Shown: piece after piece, positions 57,976-64,000 of the stretch
Numbering within the stretch: the stretch's first letter is position 1
Layout of the letters: every line of letters starts with the position of its first letter
DNA from: Gemmatimonadaceae bacterium
Lineage (GTDB): Bacteria; Gemmatimonadota; Gemmatimonadetes; Gemmatimonadales; Gemmatimonadaceae
Length of the DNA stretch: 64,000 nucleotides
Direction of reading: 5' to 3'
NCBI GenBank assembly: GCA_036504815.1
Contig: DASXUN010000012.1
Span: 372,001-436,000, forward strand
Made by a program: the position numbers and the translations under genes
The notes under the pieces: model-generated
What the model was told of the DNA's origin: nothing
Database searches by the model: none
The model's input: the letters and a program-made list of their open reading frames with translations, nothing else

Positions 57976-57987
57976 CGAGTCTCCGCC

Positions 57988-59145
57988 GTGTACCGCAAGC
58001 CGCTGGTCTTCGCTGCCGCCTGCATCGGGATGCTGATGTTCGGCATCTCGCTGCTGGCGATGGGTTCGCTGCTCCCGGGCATCACCGCCCGCTTTGCCCT
58101 CGACGGCACGGCGAGCGGCGCGCTCGTCAGCATCCTGCCGTTCGGCCTGCTCGCCGGTTCGCTCGTCTTCGGCCCGGTGGTGGATCGCTTCGGCTATCGC
58201 GGACTGCTGGTGGCCAGCGCCGCGCTGGTGGTCGCGGGGCTGGAAGCGCTGGCGTTCGCGCCATCGGTCGGCGTCCTGCGGATCGCCATCCTCGCCATCG
58301 GGTTCGGCGGCGGCATCCTGAACGGCGGCACCAATGCGCTGGTCGCCGACATCTCCGCCGGTGAGCGCGGCGCCAGGCTGAGCCTGCTCGGCGTCTTCTT
58401 CGGACTCGGCGCGCTGGGCATGCCCGCCCTGCTGGCAACGCTCCGCGCCGTGGACCACACGACGGTGCTCAGCGGACTCGGCGCGCTGCTGCTGCTGCCA
58501 GTCCTCTTCATCGGCGCCACCGCGTATCCGGTGCCCAAGCAGGCGCAGGGATTCCCCGTCGCCGCCGGGGCTGGCCTGCTGCGTGACGGGGCGCTGCTGA
58601 CGATCGCGCTCACGCTCGCACTCCAGAGCGGCGTGGAAGGCGTGGTGAACAATTGGTCCACGACGTACCTGCAGGGGGCCCGCGGCGTGGCGCCGGCGGA
58701 CGCGCTGCTGGCCCTGTCGGCCTACGTCGCGGGCATGACGGTCGCCCGACTGGTGCTCGCCGCGGTGCTGCAGCGACTGCCGGGCGGCCGCGTCCTGCTC
58801 GCCGGGCTGGTGCTGTCCGTCGCCGGCATCGGCGCCGTGCACTGGGCGCCGAGCGCGACAGTGACCGCCGTCGGCATGGCGTGCATCGGCGCCGGCCTGT
58901 CGGTCGGGTTCCCGTTGCTGATGAGCTACGTCGCCGACCTCTTCCCGACGATTTCCGGGACCGCGTTCAGCGTGGTGCTGGTGATCGCGCTGCCCGGCAA
59001 CATGCTGCTGAACTACGGCATGGGCGTGCTGTCGGACGCGGCGGGCGTGGGCGCGCTGCCGGCCTATCTGACGGTCTGCCTGGTCCTCGAGCTGCTGCTC
59101 GCCCTCGTCGCGCTGCGCGCCTACCGGGCGCGGCGCGCCGCCTAG
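57988..59145 (+). CDS. MFS transporter, probably for a sugar
   Basis: Inner-membrane transporter of 385 residues with 12 hydrophobic segments in two six-helix halves. The inter-helix 2-3 motif VFGPVVDRFGYRGLL is the MFS motif A. GGILNGGTNALVAD and PLLMSYVADLFP resemble the FucP/glucose-type sugar MFS group, which fits the neighbouring kinase; substrate is inferred only. GTG start. Its TAG stop overlaps, through the palindrome CTAG, the stop of the opposing SIS gene. Confidence 0.86.
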   Translation: MYRKPLVFAAACIGMLMFGISLLAMGSLLPGITARFALDGTASGALVSILPFGLLAGSLVFGPVVDRFGYRGLLVASAALVVAGLEALAFAPSVGVLRIAILAIGFGGGILNGGTNALVADISAGERGARLSLLGVFFGLGALGMPALLATLRAVDHTTVLSGLGALLLLPVLFIGATAYPVPKQAQGFPVAAGAGLLRDGALLTIALTLALQSGVEGVVNNWSTTYLQGARGVAPADALLALSAYVAGMTVARLVLAAVLQRLPGGRVLLAGLVLSVAGIGAVHWAPSATVTAVGMACIGAGLSVGFPLLMSYVADLFPTISGTAFSVVLVIALPGNMLLNYGMGVLSDAAGVGALPAYLTVCLVLELLLALVALRAYRARRAA

Positions 59146-59903
59146 ACGAGCGCGACGCGCCGCTTGTACTCGGCGAGCGCCGCATCGAGGCGCTCACGCG
59201 CCGTCGTGTCGCCGGGCACATTGTGCGACGGGTGGATGTGCAGTGTCACGCCGCGATCGGCGAGGATCTCCGCCACCGTGGCGATGGTCATCCACACCGT
59301 GGTGACGAAGGCCATCGTGGAGAGCGGCCCGATCCGGTCGAAATGGTTCTTGAGCGGGACCGAGGCGTCCACCGCCGGGACGCACGTGTCGATGACGACG
59401 TCGGCGAGGTCGAAGATGGTCTTGCCGCACGAGTGCCGGGTCACCTTCCCCTTCGCCTCGGCGGCCGACCCGCAGACGACGACGGTCATCCCCTGTTTCC
59501 TGGCCTCGAGCGCGACGTCGATGTTCACGGCGTTGATCCCCGTGTGGGAGAAGATCCACATCGTGTCCCTCGGATCGAACGCGTACCCCTTCATGATCGC
59601 GACGCCATAGCCTTCGGCGCGCTCGAGAAAGAGGAACTGCTGGATTCCCATCTGGCCCGTGATGCCGGTGAAGAAGGTCATCGGCAGCTCGACGATGGGG
59701 TGGAATCCGACGAAGCCGCCGATGCGCGGATACATCTCCTCCACCGGAATCGTGGCGTGCCCGCACCCGAACGTGTGCACCCAGCGCCCCGCCGCGATGG
59801 ACTCGGCCATGACGGTCGCGGCCTGGCGGATGTTCTCCTGCTGGGTCTGTTCGATGGCGCGCATCACCGCGCGCGCGTTGTCGAGCCATTGAAGGGCGAG
59901 CAT
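59142..59903 (-). CDS. SIS-domain phosphosugar-binding/isomerase protein
   Basis: A 253-residue single-SIS-domain protein similar to the UPF0309 group, which binds phosphorylated sugars or amino sugars. It has the FGCGHATIPVEEMYPR phosphate loop (relatives usually have GxGHS), IFSHTGINAVNIDVALEARKQGM in the SIS core and a C-terminal HIHPSHNVPGD motif. GGAG precedes the ATG by eight bases. It converges on the MFS gene, so all three form a probable sugar-uptake and conversion locus though transcribed from both sides. Confidence 0.84.
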   Translation of the reverse strand: MLALQWLDNARAVMRAIEQTQQENIRQAATVMAESIAAGRWVHTFGCGHATIPVEEMYPRIGGFVGFHPIVELPMTFFTGITGQMGIQQFLFLERAEGYGVAIMKGYAFDPRDTMWIFSHTGINAVNIDVALEARKQGMTVVVCGSAAEAKGKVTRHSCGKTIFDLADVVIDTCVPAVDASVPLKNHFDRIGPLSTMAFVTTVWMTIATVAEILADRGVTLHIHPSHNVPGDTTARERLDAALAEYKRRVALV

Positions 59904-60054
59904 TCGTGATCTCCAACGCCGGAACGCGGCACGGCGCGAAGGCGTGGTGGTTTGGTGTAAGGTGGCGGCCTAGGGGATCGCCGCCGCGTGGCGAGTCACG
60001 CTCGAATTCTAGGCGCGGGAGGCGCGGGGGCCAGAGGAATGGGCGATCGGAGCT

Positions 60055-60084
60055 GTGACATTCTTGAGCACCGGCGAGTAATAG
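60055..60084 (+). promoter_or_regulatory. candidate promoter of the SusC-type receptor
   Basis: GTGACA (60055-60060), 18 bases, TAATAG (60079-60084). Transcription would start at about 60091, just before the Fur-like box. The 308-base gap 59904-60211 otherwise contains only G+C-rich sequence and the SIS gene's upstream region, where no good promoter was seen. Confidence 0.4.
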
Positions 60085-60093
60085 CGACTCAAA

Positions 60094-60108
60094 TGAGAAC
60101 GATTATCG
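60094..60108. promoter_or_regulatory. Fur-like operator upstream of the SusC-type receptor
   Basis: TGAGAACGATTATCG matches 11 of 14 defined positions of the 7-1-7 Fur consensus TGATAATnATTATCA, with a perfect ATTATC right side. It lies at the presumed transcription start, about 105 bases before the receptor ATG. Placement suits repression by a Fur-family protein (iron, zinc or manganese). Inference. Confidence 0.45.
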
Positions 60109-60211
60109 CCTCAACTTGCGGTGTAAGCCAAAGCGAGACATGATTTTGCGCACGAATCCCCTCGCGGCGCTCCCCCCGGCGCCGCCTCGTACCCTTACAG
60201 GTGCCACCTTC

Positions 60212-63200
60212 ATGAGTTATCGCAAACTGCTCTACTGCCTCGCGACCATTGGATGGGCGGTGGCTACGCCCAGCACGATGCTCGCGCAAGCCACTCAGGG
60301 GACCATCACCGGGCGCGTGACGGAGGTGGGGACCAATTTGCCGGTCCCGTCCGCTCAGGTGATGGTCATCGGCTCACCAGCCGCCGCCCTCACCAATGCC
60401 GACGGCGGGTTCACCATTCGCGGCGTGCTCGCCGGCAACGTCACGGTCCGCACGCTGCGCATCGGATACGCCGAGTCGCGGCAGCAGGTGACCGTGCGTG
60501 CCGGGCAGAGCGTCACGGCGAACTTCGTGATGAACCCGGTGCCGGCATCGCTGAGCGCGGTCGTGACGACCGCCATCGGTGAACAGCGGCGCATCGAGGT
60601 GGGCAACGCCATCGCGCAGGTCAGCGCGGCGGACATCAGCAAGACGCAAGCCATCGCGAACGTCGGCGACCTGCTCACCAACCGCGCCGCGGGCGTGGCG
60701 GTGTTCGGCGCGACGCAGCCGGGCGCGGGCATCCGCGTCCGCATTCGCGGCACCAGCTCGCTGTCGCTCTCCAACAACCCGATCTACTTCATCGACGGCA
60801 TCCGCGTCGAGGGAACGACGGGGTCGTCGACGGTGAGCGTCGGCGGCACGCTGCCGAGCCGCATTGGCGACCTCAATCCGTCGGAGATCGAGAACATCGA
60901 GATCGTCCGCGGGCCGTCGGCGGCGACGCTGTACGGCACCGACGCGGCGAACGGCGTGATCGTGATCACGACCAAGAAGGGCGTCGCCGGCAAGCCGCAG
61001 TGGAGCTACTTCACCGAGCAGACGATGGCGTCGGACCGCAACGACTATCCCACGGCCTACACCGGCTGGAAGACGGGAACGACGACGTCCACGCGGTCCA
61101 CGACCTCCAACCTCAACGCCGTCTTCTGCAACCTGACCGGCGTGGCGACGGGCGCGTGCGTGCAGGACAGCCTGACGTCGTACGACATGACGAGCGACAA
61201 GCAGTCCACGCCGTTCGGGGTGGGCTACCGCTACCAGCACGGATTGCAGGTGCGCGGCGGCTCGGACGCGGTGCGCTACTTCCTGCTGGCGCAGATCGAG
61301 AATGAGGATGGCGTGACGAAGGTGCCGGATTTCGACAACGCGTACATCGACGCGCACCAGCGCTCGCTGACGGCGCGCCAGCGCAACCCGGGCGGCGTGG
61401 CGAAGGTCTCGACCCGCGCGAACCTCAACATCGCGCTCTCGCCGCAGGCCGACCTCGCCTTCAGCTCGGGCTACACGTCGGAAGAGATCAAGCTGCCGCG
61501 CAGTGACGACAGCGGCACGCCGGGCATCGCGGCCAATATCTACGGCGGCCCGGGCTACAAGTTCAACACCAACGCCGCCGGCGACACGCTGTACGGCTGG
61601 CGCGAGTTCACGCCGCGTGACATCTACCAGGCCGAGACGACCCAGGGGATCGAGCGGTTCATCACCTCGATGTCCGCCAACTGGCGGCCGCTCGCCTGGG
61701 TGGCGATGCGCGCCAACGCCGGCGTCGACTACATCAACCGCACCGACACGCAGCTCTGCCGCTTCGCGCAGTGCCCGAGCATCACCGACAAGCAGGGCTT
61801 CAAGATCGACAACCGCACCAACTTCTTCACCTACACCGTGGACGGCAGCGCCACCGCGACGCGGACGCTGTCCAAGACGGTCGAGTCGAAGACGACGGCC
61901 GGCGTGCAGTTCTACCGCAGCACGTTCGACCGCAACGGCGCCACGGGCCTCACGCTGCCCCCGGGCGCGGTGCAGGTCACCGCGGCGGCCACGGCACAGG
62001 CCGACGAGAGCACGTCCGAGAGCCGCACGCTCGGCGCGTATGTCGAGGAAGGGATCGCCTGGCGCGACCGGGTCTTCGTGACCGGCGCCGTGCGCTCCGA
62101 CCGCAACAGCGCCTTCGGCGCCGACTTCAAGACGGTGTTCTACCCCAAGCTGTCGCTGTCGTGGGTGCTGTCCGACGAAGGCTTCTTCCCGAAGTATGGC
62201 TGGATCAACCAGATCCGCCTGCGCACGGCCACCGGCGCCGCCGGCGTGCAGCCCGGCACCACCGATGCCGTGCCGTACTATTCGGCGAGCACCTTCCGCG
62301 GCGAAAGCGGCGACGTGCCGGCCGTCGTGTACACCACGCTGGGCAATCGCAACCTGAAGCCCGAGCGGTCGCAGGAATACGAACTCGGCTTTGACGGCAC
62401 CTTCTGGGACAGCCGCGTGGTGACCGAGTTCACGTACTACAGCAAGCTGTCCACCGACGCGCTGGTGAGCCGCGTGCTACCGCCGTCGCTGGGCACCGGC
62501 GCCACCGCCCGCCTCGAGAACGTCGGCAAGGTCAAGAATGCCGGCCTCGAGGCGCTCGTGCGCCTCGAGGTCCTCAAGCGTGATGCGCTGGGCTGGGACA
62601 TCACGATGAACGGCTCGATGAACGCGAACAAGCTGGTCAGCCTGAACGGCCTGCCCAACATCGTCCTCTCGTCCACGCTGCAGGACCGCGAAGGATATCC
62701 GCTGAATGGCTGGTGGTCCAAGAAGCTGCTCGGGTACAAGGACAAGAACGGGAACGGCATCATCGAGTACAACGCCGATGCCAACCTGAGCGAGATCTCG
62801 TTCAGCGACACCAACCAGTTCCTCGGCAACCCGCTGCCCAAGTACGACGTCGTGATGACGCAAGCGGTCGAGTTCTGGAAGCGCCGCCTGCGCCTCTCGG
62901 CCCAGCTCGACTACAAGGGCGGGTTCAAGATCTACAACAACACCGAGCGCATCCGCTGCGCCAGCCGCAACAACTGCCGCGCCCTGTTCGACAAGACCGC
63001 TCCGCTCGACCAGCAGGCGCGGACGATCCTGGTGCGCGAGACTCCCGCCCGGTCGGTGGCGGGCTTCATCGAGCCGGGCGACTTCATCCGCTTCCGCGAG
63101 CTGTCGCTCAACGCCAACCTGCCCGAGACGTGGGCCCGCTATGCCCGCGCCAAGACCGTGCAGGCGACGTTCGCCGTGCGAAACCTCGGCGTGCTCTGGA

Positions 63201-63316
63201 CCAAGTACGGCGGCGTCGACCCGGAGGCCTTCGGCACCACCGGCGACGCGCCGTCGTCATTCCAGGCCTTCGGCCCGCCGACGTATGTCACGTTCCGCTT
63301 CACTTTCGGCTTCTAA
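60212..63316 (+). CDS. SusC/RagA-type TonB-dependent outer-membrane receptor
   Basis: Outer-membrane importer that pairs with a SusD-type lipoprotein. 1034 residues: signal peptide (cleavage near MLA-QAT), a carboxypeptidase-regulatory-like domain (GTITGRVTEVGTNLPVPSAQVMV), a plug with VRIRGTSSLSLSNNPIYFIDG and IEIVRGPSAATLYGTDAANG typical of SusC, and a barrel ending in FRFTFGF. The ATG at 60212 starts a normal signal peptide; upstream in-frame ATGs are not needed. Substrate unknown: relatives take up oligosaccharides or peptides, while the Fur-like box would point to metal-linked control. Confidence 0.92.
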   Translation: MSYRKLLYCLATIGWAVATPSTMLAQATQGTITGRVTEVGTNLPVPSAQVMVIGSPAAALTNADGGFTIRGVLAGNVTVRTLRIGYAESRQQVTVRAGQSVTANFVMNPVPASLSAVVTTAIGEQRRIEVGNAIAQVSAADISKTQAIANVGDLLTNRAAGVAVFGATQPGAGIRVRIRGTSSLSLSNNPIYFIDGIRVEGTTGSSTVSVGGTLPSRIGDLNPSEIENIEIVRGPSAATLYGTDAANGVIVITTKKGVAGKPQWSYFTEQTMASDRNDYPTAYTGWKTGTTTSTRSTTSNLNAVFCNLTGVATGACVQDSLTSYDMTSDKQSTPFGVGYRYQHGLQVRGGSDAVRYFLLAQIENEDGVTKVPDFDNAYIDAHQRSLTARQRNPGGVAKVSTRANLNIALSPQADLAFSSGYTSEEIKLPRSDDSGTPGIAANIYGGPGYKFNTNAAGDTLYGWREFTPRDIYQAETTQGIERFITSMSANWRPLAWVAMRANAGVDYINRTDTQLCRFAQCPSITDKQGFKIDNRTNFFTYTVDGSATATRTLSKTVESKTTAGVQFYRSTFDRNGATGLTLPPGAVQVTAAATAQADESTSESRTLGAYVEEGIAWRDRVFVTGAVRSDRNSAFGADFKTVFYPKLSLSWVLSDEGFFPKYGWINQIRLRTATGAAGVQPGTTDAVPYYSASTFRGESGDVPAVVYTTLGNRNLKPERSQEYELGFDGTFWDSRVVTEFTYYSKLSTDALVSRVLPPSLGTGATARLENVGKVKNAGLEALVRLEVLKRDALGWDITMNGSMNANKLVSLNGLPNIVLSSTLQDREGYPLNGWWSKKLLGYKDKNGNGIIEYNADANLSEISFSDTNQFLGNPLPKYDVVMTQAVEFWKRRLRLSAQLDYKGGFKIYNNTERIRCASRNNCRALFDKTAPLDQQARTILVRETPARSVAGFIEPGDFIRFRELSLNANLPETWARYARAKTVQATFAVRNLGVLWTKYGGVDPEAFGTTGDAPSSFQAFGPPTYVTFRFTFGF

Positions 63317-63331
63317 CGGAGAGCGCCCAGA

Positions 63332-64000
63332 ATGAAAGTGTCATCCATGCTCAGCGCGCTCCGGTCACGCTTGCCGCGTCCCGCGGCGCGGACCTTTGCG
63401 CCCTTCATCGCCGCGCTCGTGCTGGCGGCCTGCAATCCCACCGATGTGCTCGAAGTCACGGACCCCGACATCATCAACCCGGGTGATGTGACCTCCGCCG
63501 CCGGCGCGGACGCCGTGCGCCTCGGCGCGCTGGCGCGCTTCAATACCTCCACCAGCGGTGACGAAAGCCTGCTGCAGCTCGGCGGCCTCCTCACCGACGA
63601 GTGGAACAACGGCGACTCGTTCATCGCTCGGCAGGAGATCGACCAGCGCGTGATCACGCGCGAGAACTCGTTCCTCCTTTCGGCGGTGCGCAATCTCTCG
63701 CGCGCCCGTCTCTCGGCCGAGCAGGCCATCCTGCTGCTTCGCAAGTACAACCCGACGGCGGCGCCGTGGCAGGTGGCCGAGATGTATTTCGTGCAGGCGT
63801 ACCTCGAGAACCTGGCCGCCGATCACATGTGCAGCGGCATCGTGTTCAGCACGGTCGTGGACGGCGCCGAGATCTACGGCGGGCCGATGACGACCGTGGC
63901 CGTGTATGCGCGGGCGCTCGCCCACGCCGACTCGGGCCTCGCCCTGATCACCGGGACGACCAGCAACGACGTCCGCGTGCAGTCGGCGCTGGCGATCGTG
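63332..64000 (+). CDS. SusD/RagB-type outer-membrane lipoprotein, 3' part missing
   Basis: Surface lid protein that captures ligand for the SusC channel. 223 codons are visible. After an unusually long n-region comes the lipobox LAAC (lipidated at C34), then the SusD-like N-terminal helical repeats (GADAVRLGALARF, the RARLSAEQAIL region, EMYFVQAYLENLAADHMCSG). The ATG at 63332 is 15 bases after the susC-like stop. The gene continues past the right edge; relatives are 450-600 residues. Confidence 0.87.
   Translation, partial: MKVSSMLSALRSRLPRPAARTFAPFIAALVLAACNPTDVLEVTDPDIINPGDVTSAAGADAVRLGALARFNTSTSGDESLLQLGGLLTDEWNNGDSFIARQEIDQRVITRENSFLLSAVRNLSRARLSAEQAILLLRKYNPTAAPWQVAEMYFVQAYLENLAADHMCSGIVFSTVVDGAEIYGGPMTTVAVYARALAHADSGLALITGTTSNDVRVQSALAIV

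Overview
The window is G+C-rich DNA (roughly two thirds G+C by eye) from a diderm (Gram-negative-type) bacterium. The best guess is Gemmatimonadota or a close relative in the Fibrobacteres-Chlorobi-Bacteroidetes superphylum. Supporting signs are a SusC/SusD pair, an operon with a PorV-like protein and a secreted protein ending in a type IX-like sorting domain, an MreBCD/PBP2/RodA rod system, and a diaminopimelate operon carrying an archaeal-type aspartate-semialdehyde dehydrogenase. The phylum is inferred from gene content, not from a marker search. No rRNA, tRNA, insertion sequence, phage gene or CRISPR array was seen.

Positions 1-45911 are all on the minus strand: housekeeping genes in about eleven tightly packed transcription units, given here in order of transcription. 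(1) dapE-asd-lysC-dapB-dapA-dapD, then aroA-cmk. (2) rpsA. (3) A large lipoprotein hydrolase. (4) A carboxyltransferase subunit, accC, a 23S rRNA/tRNA uridine methyltransferase, a small biotin carrier protein and an exported protein of unknown function. (5) rplM-rpsI. (6) rpsB-tsf-pyrH-frr-uppS-cdsA-dxr-rseP. (7) rpsO-pnp and an M16 peptidase. (8) ald. (9) mreB-mreC-mreD-mrdA-rodA. (10) accD-folC. (11) hisS-proS-lysA, a phosphoesterase and guaA, which runs off the left edge. Within units the genes mostly overlap by 1 or 4 bases, which implies translational coupling.

Positions 46190-56793 form a plus-strand operon of five exported proteins: a TonB-dependent receptor, a 1425-residue secreted protein with a type IX-like C-terminal domain, a PorV-like barrel, a small barrel and a lipoprotein. 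A clear intrinsic terminator closes it. Next come a ROK-family sugar kinase homologue and an MFS transporter (plus strand), converging on a SIS-domain sugar isomerase (minus strand). A SusC-type receptor then starts at 60212 behind a Fur-like operator and is followed by a SusD lipoprotein cut by the right edge. The right third therefore looks devoted to outer-membrane uptake, secretion and sugar handling.

The most unusual non-coding feature is a set of long imperfect palindromes at the junctions between minus-strand units. Two (7880-8017 and 19177-19312) are about 137 bp long with arms that pair without gaps. A second family, built on a 24-bp unit, occurs at 33500-33672, 35714-35862 and 37880-38036, with a half copy at 26552. 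One unit sits in frame inside the rseP coding sequence. Several promoters have a -10 of the form TAnnTT, and two of them (hisS, dapE) lie so close to the start codon that leaderless transcripts are likely.
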